This document shows, piece by piece, positions 44,728 through 55,245 of a DNA stretch of 64,000 bases. Under the pieces are notes generated by a model. That model was not told the origin of the DNA. It did not search any database and saw nothing but the letters and a program-made list of their open reading frames with translations. Every line of letters starts with the position of its first letter. Position 1 is the first letter of the stretch. The position numbers and the translations under genes were made by a program. Origin of the DNA: Fagopyrum homotropicum (lineage: Eukaryota; Streptophyta; Magnoliopsida; Caryophyllales; Polygonaceae); contig BSWB01000001.1 of the NCBI GenBank assembly GCA_033239125.1, positions 55,209,501-55,273,500 on the forward strand, written 5' to 3'.

Positions 44728-46289
44728 GTGCGAAGAACCCATGTTGGGAAGGAAATCGTTCCTTACGATCCCGAACCAGAAAAGACATATATGAGACGCT
44801 TGAAAGAAGCAAAGATGGACAATCGCGATCTTGAGGCCGAATTGAAGGAGGCGATGGAACAGCTGCGCCTCAATAGGGAACAACTGCAGCGCGAAAGGGA
44901 GCAAAATCGGACCCGAGCTGCAGAGATTGAAGCAGATATGGCTGAGTTGCGAGCTCAGATTTTGCATCGACCAGACCCTCGACCGAGGCAGGACCCCGCT
45001 TCAGTTGCCCCGGCCGAGATACTTTCACCTCAGATGTCAGTCCGAGATGTTCTTTTTGCAGGTATTCCACAAACCCTAGGGCAGAGGATGGACCCAAATC
45101 AGCAAGTGAGGCGTCCAGGAGTCAACCTAGGAGATCCAGCGGAGCATGATTATGAACTTCGACTGCAAGTTCTTTCCATGATTCGCCAATGCCAGTTCGG
45201 AGGTCTAGAAAGGGAGTCTCTACATCAACATCTACAAAACTATGAGATCTTGATGGAGACCTTGAAACCTTCAAATGTGGAAAATAATAATTACAAGTTA
45301 AAGCCTTTTTACTTTTCTTTGAAGGACAGGGCGCTTACTTGGTACCAGTATCTTCCTCCCGAAAAGATCAACACTTGGGAGGAGATGACAACGGAGTTCT
45401 TGACGAAATTCTTTCCCCCCTCCAAAACTACCAAAATGAGAGGGATGATCAACGCATTCATCATGAAGGACAAGGAGAGTTTGTCCAAATCATCGGAGAG
45501 ATTTAAAGATGTTCTTTTGGATTGCCCACATCATGGGATTCCAAAGATAGAGTTGTTAGAGATTTACTTCAAGGGATTGGATGGAGCTACCTAATTCAGC
45601 CTTCAACTACTATACGCCGGCACATTCATGGACATGCCGATTGATGAAGCTTGGGTATTCATTGAAAAACAAGCTTTGCACATGGAGAAGTACTCACACC
45701 AAGGAGCTGAAAATGGAGTTAAGGAGTTAATTTCCAAGAGGCTCCATCAAATGATAGTCAACTTACCTCCCTCAAGAATGATGTGAAGCAATTGAAGGAA
45801 CTTTTGGGTTCTCACACCAAGAAAGAAGAGGAAGGATATCAAGGCTCAAGGAACAACAATGGTTACTGGAACAACAACAACGGTTCCCGGAACAATAACT
45901 ACAACAACAATAGAGGATCCAACAACAATAATTGGAGGCCAAACAATCAAAATTCGGGTAACTCTTACTCTAACTCCAATTCAAACAACTCTTCTGATCC
46001 TTTCCTCTCTTCTTCTTCTTCTACTCCATTGAAAAGCCAAGAGCTGGATCAAGCTCGTCCTAGCCAGAGAAGAAAGATGCAGTGCCGGAGGCTATCTTGA
46101 TCAAGCTCAATGTTATGGAGGCGTCCATGACTTCATTTTCGAAAGCACAAAAAGCCTTAGAATAACAATTCTTTAATAAGGCGAATGAAGCGCCAAGAGA
46201 TCCAGGGAAGGTTCCAGCAAGGACAGAGAGAAACCCTAAAGGACAGATCATGGCAATAACGACGAGAAGTGGAATGAAAACTGCAGATC
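44728..46289 (+). pseudogene. Element E gag, part before T2
   Basis: The open frame 44728-45594 starts MRRTHVGKEIVPYDPEPEK, has a clear coiled coil (about residues 28-75), a palindrome-encoded RPDPRPRQDP, VLFAGIPQTLGQRMDPNQQVRRPGV, and the gag domain to FKDVLLDCPHHGIPKIELLEIYFKGLD, ending at a TAA (about 45592). The Asn-rich tract is at about 45858-45990. MAITTRSGMKTADL is interrupted by T2 at 46290, with AGATC as target duplication. Small shifts lie between the pieces. Confidence 0.9.
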
Positions 46290-48991
46290 TGTAACACCCC
46301 GAATCCTAGAGGACTCGAAATGCTACGAGCTGGGACCTCACAATGGGTCCCGGCCCTTAGCCTGGCAACAACTTCATCGGACCTTACAACACGGCACAAA
46401 TAAAAAGGCAAAACAAAGAGTTTCATAATATGAGCGAAATAAAAAGAATCCAAATTCTGAAAACAATACAGCCAAGTCTCAAAACCGGAAATACCAACAT
46501 CAGTCTCAATAGTCATAAAATAAAATATAACAGTCCCGTCCTATAATGCACGGAACCCCGGCTGCCCACTACCTCCGGATCACTCAATCGCCTCCCTAAC
46601 CTGCAAGGCATCTACAAGCGGTATAAAACCGTTAGCTAACATTCTATGCATAAGTATAACGGTAAAAGCACAAACACACAACATACGCAATCAGCATGTA
46701 ACACTCATTCCTTTTTATTATCTTTAATTAAGTGATACGTCATTACTAATGATACTTATTTTGTGACACGAGGGATTCCCAAACCTCGCCCCTGTCCCCG
46801 TTTACCAACGCGGTATGGTACTAATGCATGTGACCGTCTACCGGACTGGGCTGGTCGCAGGGAACCTCCTAGACTCTCGCAAGAGCTAGGCAAATGATAT
46901 CACGACCCGTTATCATACACTTGGGTCAATTATACAATATACTACAGTCGGCCTATTCCGGTTTTGTTATTTATCTTAACTATCACACACCACTCATACA
47001 CATCACACACATGCAAGAAGCTAGCTAAGTAAGTCAGTGGACTTACCAGAATTACAACTCGTCTCTCTTAACAACACTAAATCAGTAGCTGCAGGAACTC
47101 AGTTGTCTGTCAAAGGAGGCACGTGGGTCAACACTTTTCCTTGGATACTTAGAAGTCTAAAACTCCAAAGATGTACGATTCTATGTGCAGAAGTTATTAC
47201 AGTGTTTATTTAAGGTAAATTGACTATTTTACCCTTGGTTCTGAGACTTCTAAACAACCGTAAAATGTACTTACATTCTTACTTGAGGCTAAATAATCAT
47301 ATTCTACTCCATAGGATGATTTTAGGTAACAACTAGAAAAATTACCCATTTTCTATTTCCCGAAAAGTCACTAAGGTCCAACTACAGTTCCAAATATGAA
47401 ATTAAAATAAACTTATAAAAATTCTAAAATAAATTTCTAACTTATCTATGATCTCTAATCTACTCATAGGAGAAACAATTTCTTAAAACTGTTCAATCGT
47501 TATTCCTACAAAAATCTCTAAAGTTGGCTACAACACTACAAATGTTCTCATACTTAGTCAAATTTTTCTGCTGGAAAAATAGCTCAACTACTCCACTTTG
47601 AGACCCTATAACTGTCAATCCGACCGTTCATTTATTCCCAAAATTTAACACGGTAAACTATGTATATCTATCTATGATCTATTAAAAATTCAACGGTGGA
47701 TCTTCAACCAATCTTTTTAACATTGATTCACAACAGTAGGTAATTTTCAACTTCAAAACTGAAAGAAATAACTAAAATAAATCCTTTACAACAGTCCTTT
47801 ATTCTCTTCTATCCAGAACACTCACTCCAATCTATCCTAACGGGTCTTATAATAGAAGACATCACTGTCAAAAGGAAAGAACGGAAGTGCTTACTCACTA
47901 CTTGCAAGTTGCTGAAGAAACCGTGCACTAACGATCTCCCACTGACCTTGGCTTCGGAATACTCTGACGACAGGGATAAGACGAAGCTAGCTGTTGTACG
48001 CTTGATCTAAGAAGACTCGAGTCTTCAGCATAGAGAAGACACGATTAGTAGCCAATCCTAGCGCACATAGGTAAGGAGAATTGTTATTAGACTCACCTAT
48101 GCAGAGAGAAGCTTCCAAATGAACGTGAATGTCGATCTTGCTGTTGGGACCTTGGTGGTATTGCTCCTCTCTGAAAGTGAATCGATCTTCTATACGCAGT
48201 AGTGAAGAAGGCAAGAGGGAAGATTTTTTTTTCAGACGTTAAATGGTAAGCGGTTTCTCCTATTCTCTTAGTTGCTACGTGAATGAAGGCCATCAAGGGA
48301 GAACATTGATTTCAGCTGTTACATTCAGCATTCACAAGGGCAGAAGAGCGGCTGCATCGTGCGTTTGTTCTCCTAGGTTGCGAGAAGAGCTGTGCATACT
48401 GGGCTGGAGAGGAGCTGTGCATATTGGGCTGGAGAGGAGCTGTGTGGTCCGCTTGAAGGAGCTATTAATGGGCTCGTAGCCAGTCTCTTCTGTGCTACTG
48501 CTGGCCTGGCTCGAAGTCACACTGTTGGGCTGTTGTGGGTAAGCGAACTGGGCTGCTTAAGGTAGGAACAATGGGCTGAAACATGCAAGAAAGGTGGGCT
48601 GAATTACTTGTCAAAAATCTGTCAAAACTCGTCACAGCTTGTCATGATCTCGTCTCAGCTTAGTCATGATCTCGTCACACCTTGTCATCGATAAGAATGA
48701 ATTATAATAACTAGGGTTTGATATAAATCTATCATTTTATGTGAATTAAATTCTACATAAATAATAGATAATTATAAGGATTAGAGTTTGATATAATTTT
48801 ATCATTTTATGTGAATTAAATTTTACATAAAATAATGGATATTTCTAAGGATTAGAGTTTGATATAATTTTATCATTTTATGTGAGTTAACTTCTACATA
48901 AAATAATGAAATTTGTGAAGGAAGAGATACTAGATAGAATGGGAAACCGTCAACGGTGGAATTAGACGGAATAAAAATTCCGGATATTACA
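46290..48991 (-). repeat. 3' LTR of T2
   Basis: 2702 bp. On the plus strand it starts TGTAACACCCCGAATCC and ends GGATATTACA. It contains the hairpin 46332-46351 and a threefold 70-bp tandem repeat (48711-48915). Confidence 0.93.
48711..48915. repeat. Tandem repeat, about 70-bp unit, three copies, in the T2 LTR
   Basis: Units contain GTTTGATATAA...TATCATTTTATGTGAATTAA, with GTTTG at 48716, 48786 and 48857. The same array is in the other LTR at 58730-58935, so it predates insertion. Confidence 0.9.
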
Positions 48992-49312
48992 TCGGTACCC
49001 CCTTAAAATAAGTTTCGTCCCAAAACTTAGGACAAGGTACTTAATTAAACGACTTCCGTAAATAAACTGGTATGTCCTAGTCTCACTAAAATGTAATTTC
49101 CTTTTCTAAACTTCTAAACTTCTCTAATCTTATCAAAGCGTAACGAACAAAATGGTCGTTACGTCAGATCCCCCTCAAAATAAGTTTCGTCCCGAAACTT
49201 AGGGTAGTTCCCAAGATCATAAACGTAAGTGATCCCTATGACTAACAAGTTATCATATTAAGACACATATGGTTCACACACAAGCACATCAAACATATCA
49301 CACATACAATCA
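48992..49312 (-). other. T2 region between integrase and the 3' LTR
   Basis: It contains purine tracts on the minus strand (TAAGGGGG near 48997-49004 and GAGGGGGATC near 49168-49177), each next to an AAGTTTCG..CGAAACTT inverted repeat (49010-49028 with one mismatch; 49182-49200 perfect). The tract next to the LTR is the likely plus-strand primer; the inner one looks like a duplicated copy. Confidence 0.65.
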
Positions 49313-50503
49313 CTAAAAGTAACCAAACAAGGATGTAGAACTACCTGACGGTCCTATAGACGTCTCTAGATCCGCATAAAACTCGGGATAGTTCCGCCGG
49401 ATACTATCCTCCGTCTCCCAAGTGGCCTCGTCAATCCCTCGTCTCGACCACTGTACTCTCAACATGGGTATTACTTTCGATCGAAGGCATCTCATACCTC
49501 TCTTTAAAACTGCGATCGGGTGCTCAGGAAATGTATGATCCGGCTCGACCACTAGGTCGTCATGGCTCACTATGTGTCTCGGGTCGTGCACATACTCTCT
49601 CAACTGAGACACATGGAACACTGGATGGACTCCCTCCAATCGGGGTGGCAGTGCAAATCTATAGGCCACTTCTCCGATCCGCTCTAGGATCTCAAAGGGC
49701 CCGACATATCGGGGACTCAACTTCCCTTTAATGCCGAAACGTCGAACACCCCTCATCGGTGACACCTTCAACCATACTTGGGTGCCAATCCTGAACTCCA
49801 GAGGCCTGCACCTCTTATGAGCATAAGATCTCTGACGGCTCTGTGCGGTCAGCATCCGCTCTCGGATCAATGCTACCCGAGCTATCTCATCCTGCACCTG
49901 CTCGGGCGCTACCCCACTCATCCTCCCAGGCTCATCCCAACACAAAGGAGTACGACACCTCCGCCCATATAGTGCCTCGTAAGGAGCCATCCCAATAGTC
50001 GCGTGCCAACTATTGTTATACGAAAACTCCACCAAAGGAAGGTGGTCGGGCCATACCTGACCCCAATCAAGCACACATGCCCTCAACATGTCCTCAAGGG
50101 TCTGAATAGTCCTCTCCGACTGCCCGTCCGTCTGAGGATGGTTTGCCGTGGTGAACTTTAAGCTCGTCCCTAAGGCGGCGTGTACCTGCTGCCAAAACCT
50201 CCAGGTAAAACGCCCATCCCTATCTGAAATGATCGTCCTCGGCACTCCATGGAACCTCACGATATGTCGGGTAAACTCCTCGGCTAAACGAGACACCGGC
50301 CACGTTTCCTTAATAGGAATGAATCGTGTCTTCTTCTTCAACCGATCCACTACAACCCATATTGCATCAAAGCCTCTACTCAACCTTAGGCCAGTAAAGA
50401 AGTCCATGGAAATGTCCTCCCACTTCCACTGTGGAACCGGAAGTGGTTGGAGCTCTCCTCCGGGCCTGTGGTGCTCAATCTTGACCTGCTGACAAGTCGC
50501 ACA
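49313..50503 (-). CDS. T2 integrase with chromodomain, open after one in-frame stop
   Basis: Integrase inserts element cDNA; the chromodomain of this branch is thought to direct it to heterochromatin. From the first Met (50407) 364 codons are open; the same frame extends back to the TAG at 50506-50504, upstream of which it is the pol frame. The core has the first aspartate in SMDFFTGLRLSRGFDAIWVVVDRL, the second in IISDRDGRFTWRFW, and the glutamate in GQSERTIQTLEDML. RCRTPLCWDE and KVSPMRGVRRFGIKGKLSPRYVGPFEILERIGEVAYRF form the C-terminal domain. VQWSRRGIDEATWETEDSIRRNYPEF is the chromodomain-like end. Confidence 0.93.
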   Translation of the reverse strand, partial: CATCQQVKIEHHRPGGELQPLPVPQWKWEDISMDFFTGLRLSRGFDAIWVVVDRLKKKTRFIPIKETWPVSRLAEEFTRHIVRFHGVPRTIISDRDGRFTWRFWQQVHAALGTSLKFTTANHPQTDGQSERTIQTLEDMLRACVLDWGQVWPDHLPLVEFSYNNSWHATIGMAPYEALYGRRCRTPLCWDEPGRMSGVAPEQVQDEIARVALIRERMLTAQSRQRSYAHKRCRPLEFRIGTQVWLKVSPMRGVRRFGIKGKLSPRYVGPFEILERIGEVAYRFALPPRLEGVHPVFHVSQLREYVHDPRHIVSHDDLVVEPDHTFPEHPIAVLKRGMRCLRSKVIPMLRVQWSRRGIDEATWETEDSIRRNYPEFYADLETSIGPSGSSTSLFGYF

Positions 50504-52003
50504 CTAGGCTACATATCTAGCCACGTCGGGCTTGAGCCCGCCCCACCAATAAGATCGGCGTATATCCTGATACATCTTACTCGTGCCGGGGTGGACGGAG
50601 TAAGGTGTAGAATGGGCCTCCTGCAGTATACGTTGCCTCAACTCTTTGTCAAAGGGTATACATATGCGCTCCTGGCACCTCAAAATCCCATCTGCACCCA
50701 CCACAAACTGTGGTTCCTCTCCTCTGGACATTTTCTCCCTGATCCTCGTCAGTGCTGGACAACCCTCTTGTTTCTGCCGGATCTCTTCCGTCAGATCCGG
50801 TGAAACCTCTAATGCTGACAATTGCCCGTTGGTATCGGGAAACCGGATGTCTACCTCCAACCAAATCAAATCTCTCTGCAATTGGGTCTGAACAGTCAAT
50901 CTAGCAATTGCAGCCTCGCGAGGTGTCCTCCTACTAAGGGCATCGGCGACCACATTCGCCTTTCCCGGATGATAAAGGATCTCTAAGTCAAAGTCCTTAA
51001 TCAGCTCTAGCCATCTCCTCTGGCGGTTATTCAACTCCCGCTGAGTTAATATGTACTTCAGACTCTTGTGGTCTATGAAGATCTGACAGGTGGCCCAGTA
51101 GAGGTAATGACGCCAGATCTTCAAGGCATGAATAACTGCAGCTAGCTCAAGGTCGAGAGTAGGGTAATTCTCCTCATACGTCTTCAGCTGTCGAGACGCA
51201 TATGCAATGACCCCACCCCTCTGCATCAGGACGCATCCCAAGCCCAGCTTGGATGCATCGCTGTAAACGACGAAGTCCTCAACGCCCTCTGGCTGTGCTA
51301 GCACCGGAGCAGAAGTCAATCTCTCCTTCAGCTCCTCAAAGCTCCGCTGACAGGGCTCGGTCCATGCAAATCTGATGGACTTCCTTAACAAGGAAGTAAG
51401 TGGTCTGGCAATCACAGAAAAACCCTTCACAAACCTACGGTAGTATCCGGCCAGACCTAGAAAACTGCGTACCTCCTTGACCGTCTTAGGGGGCGGCCAT
51501 GATGCAACTGACTCTATCTTCGTCGGGTCCACCTTAACTCCTTCGGCAGAGACAATGTGGCCAAGGAAGGCAACCTCAGGCATCCAGAACTCACACTTAG
51601 AGAGCTTAGCATAAAGCTCTCTATCCTGTAAAACCCGCAACACCGTCCTCAGGTGTCCGGCGTGCTCCTCCCTACTCCGGACGTACACTAAGATGTCGTC
51701 AATGAAAACTACCACAAACTGATCTAAGAAGTCAATGAAGATGCCATTCATCAACTCCATGAAGACAGCAAGAGCATTGGTGAGCCCGAAAGGCATCACC
51801 ACGAACTCATAATGACCATATCTGGTCCGAAATGCTGTCTTCGGTATGTCCTCTTCCTGTACTCTCTGCTGTTGATATCCTGACCTCAAGTCGATACGTG
51901 AAAACACCGTAGCTCCCTGTAACTGATCCAGCAAATCATCAATACGCGGCAGTGGGTACTTATCTTGACCGTGACTTTGTTCAACTCTCGATAGTCGATA
52001 CAA
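50504..52003 (-). CDS. T2 reverse transcriptase, RNase H and integrase zinc region
   Basis: 499 open codons. RT: DKYPLPRIDDLLDQLQGATVFSRIDLRSGY, VMPFGLTNALAVFMELMNGIF and the active site VVVFIDDILVYVRS (catalytic pair intact). The connection WPPPKTVKEVRSFLGLAGYYRRFVKGFS follows. RNase H has DFVVYSDASKLGLGCVLMQ, DLELAAVIHALKIWRHYL, FIDHKSLKYIL and NVVADALSRR, so the acidic residues are present. The HHCC region ends at ARYVA before a TAG (50506-50504), after which the same frame resumes with CATCQQV. A one-base deletion near 51960 separates it from the protease frame. Confidence 0.95.
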   Translation of the reverse strand: MYRLSRVEQSHGQDKYPLPRIDDLLDQLQGATVFSRIDLRSGYQQQRVQEEDIPKTAFRTRYGHYEFVVMPFGLTNALAVFMELMNGIFIDFLDQFVVVFIDDILVYVRSREEHAGHLRTVLRVLQDRELYAKLSKCEFWMPEVAFLGHIVSAEGVKVDPTKIESVASWPPPKTVKEVRSFLGLAGYYRRFVKGFSVIARPLTSLLRKSIRFAWTEPCQRSFEELKERLTSAPVLAQPEGVEDFVVYSDASKLGLGCVLMQRGGVIAYASRQLKTYEENYPTLDLELAAVIHALKIWRHYLYWATCQIFIDHKSLKYILTQRELNNRQRRWLELIKDFDLEILYHPGKANVVADALSRRTPREAAIARLTVQTQLQRDLIWLEVDIRFPDTNGQLSALEVSPDLTEEIRQKQEGCPALTRIREKMSRGEEPQFVVGADGILRCQERICIPFDKELRQRILQEAHSTPYSVHPGTSKMYQDIRRSYWWGGLKPDVARYVA

Positions 52004-52770
52004 AGCCTCATGGATCCGTCCTTCTTCCTGACGAAGAGGACTGGTGCACCCCAGGGAGACACACTAGGTCGGATGAATCCCTTCTCTGCCAACTCCTCGA
52101 GTTGCTTCTTAAGCTCAAGCATCTCGAGTGGTGCCATGTGGTATGGAGCCTTGGAGATCGGCCTCGTGCCGCGCTCCAACTCAATCCCAAAATCTACGCT
52201 CCTCTGTGGTGGTAAGCCAGGGGGCTCGCCAAAGACATCCTCGAACTCAAAAGCTACCGGGGTCTCTGCTAATGATGAACTCGTCTCCTCCTTCATGGCG
52301 TAACACCAGAAGGCCTCACATCCCTGACTTATCAGCTTTGCGGGTCGGACCGCACTAATGACTGTCCCTATCTTTCCGAGGTCCCACCCTCGAAAGACTT
52401 CCTCCTGCCCAGACTCCGTAGTGACCGTCACTGTCCTCCTCCTGACGTCTAGAACAACTCTATAGGGGTCCATCCCGAGTATGACTTCCTCATGCACTAA
52501 GTGCATGATGTGAAAGTCGGCTAGCCAGTCACGACCTCCCAAGTGGATAGGACAATCGTGAATCTCCCGAGTACCACGAACCCTACTCCCATCGGGTAAC
52601 CTTATAAGGAAAGGTTCCCCCTCTATTGTATCTAAGGTCAGCCTATCTATGCAATCATCAGATATGAAAGAGTGCGTCGCACCCGTATCAAAAAGTACTC
52701 GGACTGGAAAGCCATGAATCGTGATAATACTTGTGGCTGCGGGCGCTGCTGGCTCTACGGCACTCCTCAA
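51962..52770 (-). CDS. T2 protease and start of RT
   Basis: The aspartic protease active site is RVLFDTGATHSFISDDCI, followed by the LGMDPYRVVLDVRRRTVTV region. The linker (CEAFWCYAMKEETSSSLAETPVAFEFEDVFGEPPGLPPQRSVDFGIEL) leads to the RT start: SKAPYHMAPLEMLELKKQLEELAEKGFIRPSVSPWGAPVLFVRKKDGSMRLCIDYRELNKVTVK. There the frame shifts by one base (about 51960) into the next segment. The first Met at 52770 is downstream of gag and the polyprotein probably began earlier. Confidence 0.93.
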
Positions 52771-52831
52771 CTCAAAGACTCGAGCCTGAGAACCCCTAGT
52801 CTCTGAAGTGCCTCCACCACGCCCTCTACCT

Positions 52832-53494
52832 CTAGTTGGAATCTGAGCAGAACCATGTGAATATGCCTGACCCGGAGCCCGCTGCTGCTGACCCTGAGCC
52901 CGATACTGAGACTGCCTCTGTCCTCCTCCTAGGGTACCAGCAGGTGAGGACCCCTGCTGTGATGTTACCTTGCCCTGTCAACAGAAGGTAGCCCTGTGGC
53001 CCAACTGGCCGCAAGTAAAACATGTAACTGGTGGCCTCCTACACTTCGGCTTAATGTGTCCCTGCTCCCCACAGTTGTAGCACTGAGGTACTCTAGATCC
53101 CATCGGCGGTGCCACCTAGTGACTAGAACGGCCCTGGGACTGACCATGCCTATGACCTGACCCTCCCACTCCAGTGCTCACTGGTCCGGTCCTTTGTCTC
53201 TTGTCTGACCCTCCAGACTGCATAGCTCTCCGGTGACCCAGTCGGTCTCTCTCATACGCTGAAGCCCGATCCTGATAATCAGCTAAGGAATCACAGCGGA
53301 ACCCTGCTAGATAGGAGCGGGTAGTCTCTCTCAGTCTCCGGGAAAACAGATACACGTGCTGGTCCACAGGTGGTGCAGCAGGACCCAACAGTGACAGCTC
53401 CTCTCGGAACCTCCTAATAGCTTCAGCTATCGGAACATCCTCAAAACCTGCCTCCAAGAAGTCCTGCACTCGGTCCCTTTTCAGTGAGGTAGGA
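52832..53494 (-). pseudogene. T2 gag C-terminal part with two zinc knuckles
   Basis: The 53486-53116 part reads SLKRDRVQDFLEAGFEDVPIAEAIRRFREELSLL, then LRETTRSYLAGFRCDSLADYQDRASAYERDRL. After a TAG near 53117, two CCHC knuckles follow: CYNCGEQGHIKPKC (about 53086-53045) and CFTCGQLGHRATFC (about 53026-52985), which bind the element RNA. A Gln/Gly-rich tail follows to about 52832. The amino-terminal side is cut by solo LTR F. Confidence 0.85.
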
Positions 53495-54048
53495 TGATAG
53501 CATGAATTATTGTCTATATTTTGGGGTTTGTTTAGACATTTTATCTTCAATAATCTGCATGTTTGTATGTATAATATGTGATTATATTACCATTTCATCT
53601 ACCTTTGCGGGAATCGAGGTCTGCACCAAGTTTTGTTGTAATCGTAGGTAAAATGGCACGTTTTGCATCAAAAAGGAGCAAAAGGAGCTAAGGAGTCATT
53701 GGAGCTACATCCATGAACATAAGGAAACATCCAGGAAGCATAACCATGGATTAAAGATTCACTTTGGACCAGATTTGAGAGATTTCACATTCAGTTGTGA
53801 CTCACCTCGGTTGACTAAAGAGTCACCTCGACCGAGGTGATCCAGAGAAGTCGACTCGACCGAGGCGAACACCTGGGATGCGGCGAGAATATTTTATTCT
53901 TGGCTGAGATCTTTTATCTTTGGAAAGAGGATCTTATATTTTTGGGCTCGGCTCCTGGAAGGAAGAAGATATGATAGATCATATATTTTACCTATTTTTA
54001 TGGGAAGAGATCTTTCTAAGATATCTTATCTTTGGAGAGTAATTTTCC

Positions 54049-54057
54049 TATAAAAAG
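54049..54057 (+). promoter_or_regulatory. TATA box in solo LTR F
   Basis: TATAAAAAG in the context TTTTCCTATAAAAAGGGTTGG, at the same place as the box in the LTR of B (36506). As a promoter it would read against the T2 gag. Confidence 0.6.
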
Positions 54058-54644
54058 GGTTGGATTTTCCACAAATCCATATCATGCTATACCACCGATT
54101 GTGTTTTATACACCGCAGCAGTCATACTCCAGTTGGGAGATTTGAAGAACCTTTTTGAAGGTTGAAGGAAGAAAGTCTATAGCTTTTATAGCTTTTGAAG
54201 GGTTTTTGTAAGATCATCTTAGATTCCCTTCTTTGTCATTGTCTTGTTGGATTTTTATCCAAGGAACGCTTGTTGTTTTGATAATTGATTCAGTTATTGA
54301 AGCCTTTCTCTTAAGGTTTTCTTGTTCAATTATTCTCTTTCTTCCCATATATTTGATTAATACTTTCATGATGATGAGTGGCTAATCTCTTTGTGTGATT
54401 CTAGGGTGATTGGCTGAAGGTTGTGAGAAAAAACAATGATAGAATGATCTTAATTACAGTAGGACCCTGAAAGTTCGAGTCTTTACCTTAACCCTAAGCA
54501 TCTCGTTCAGTCAATGAACATCTCGGCCGGGGTGGAATTCGTCTGACCGAGGTGACTTATCTGATCCGAAACTGACAGTTAAGTGTTAGAGTTTGCCAAA
54601 TCCTATTCTTATTACACCTTTCCTGGTTCCATGCAAGCTTAGGA

Positions 54645-54904
54645 TGAGACTTACCCGGTAATTACTTAGTTTGTTTACCTAAGATCATAAGTGTAGGTAA
54701 TAAAGGTTTATCCTTTATTGGGGTTTGAGTGTGCTTTCATCCCATCTTTGTGAGTTAGCCTGAGACTTACCCGGTAAAGGTTGATTCTATTCTCTTAGAT
54801 GGTGTGTTAGTTTGAGGTTATAGTTCTTTATCTTAATTCCTTGAGACTTACCCGGTGATAGGAGTTACGGTTTAGGATTAGAGAGTAGTGAGATTTACCC
54901 GGTG
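54645..54904 (+). repeat. Four-copy TGAGACTTACCCGGT motif in LTR F
   Basis: Copies at 54645, 54761, 54842 and 54889 (the last with one change, TGAGATTTACCCGGTG). Spacing is 116, 81 and 47 bases. The LTRs of E, B and D have the same order and nearly the same spacing. Confidence 0.9.
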
Positions 54905-55245
54905 ATCTATTCCACTTTAGAAACACCTTCCCTATGCAAAAATATCAGCTTTGTCCACTTATCTTTAGATCTTGAGTTGGAACCATAACTAGATGCTTTA
55001 ATCCCTAGAATTGCATATTTCCTTTATTGACTTTTTATCATCTTTGATTATTTTAATTGCTTTGTGGTTAGTAATTGCTAAAGCTTACCTATTCCAACTT
55101 TGTTTCACTAAGTCCCTGTGATCGACCCCTGGAATTCCTTGCTTTTTACTACGATTGACCCGTACACTGCGGGTTCGCATCCTTGTTTTAAGCTTACATC
55201 TAGGGTTATAAATTTAAAGCTTGCACACACTGTTTAGAGCGAACA

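Larger units (their letters stand above)
53495..55245 (+). repeat. Solo Athila LTR F inside the T2 gag
   Basis: 1751 bp, TGATAGCATGAATTATTG to AGAGCGAACA. Flanks TAGGA (53490-53494) and AAGGA (55246-55250) form a target duplication with one change. No primer site or internal sequence follows. It splits the gag reading frame, which is otherwise consistent on both sides. It is closest to the 5' LTR of E. It carries a TATA box, four TGAGACTTACCCGGT copies, a U5 hairpin and CTCGACCGAGG palindromes. Confidence 0.92.
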
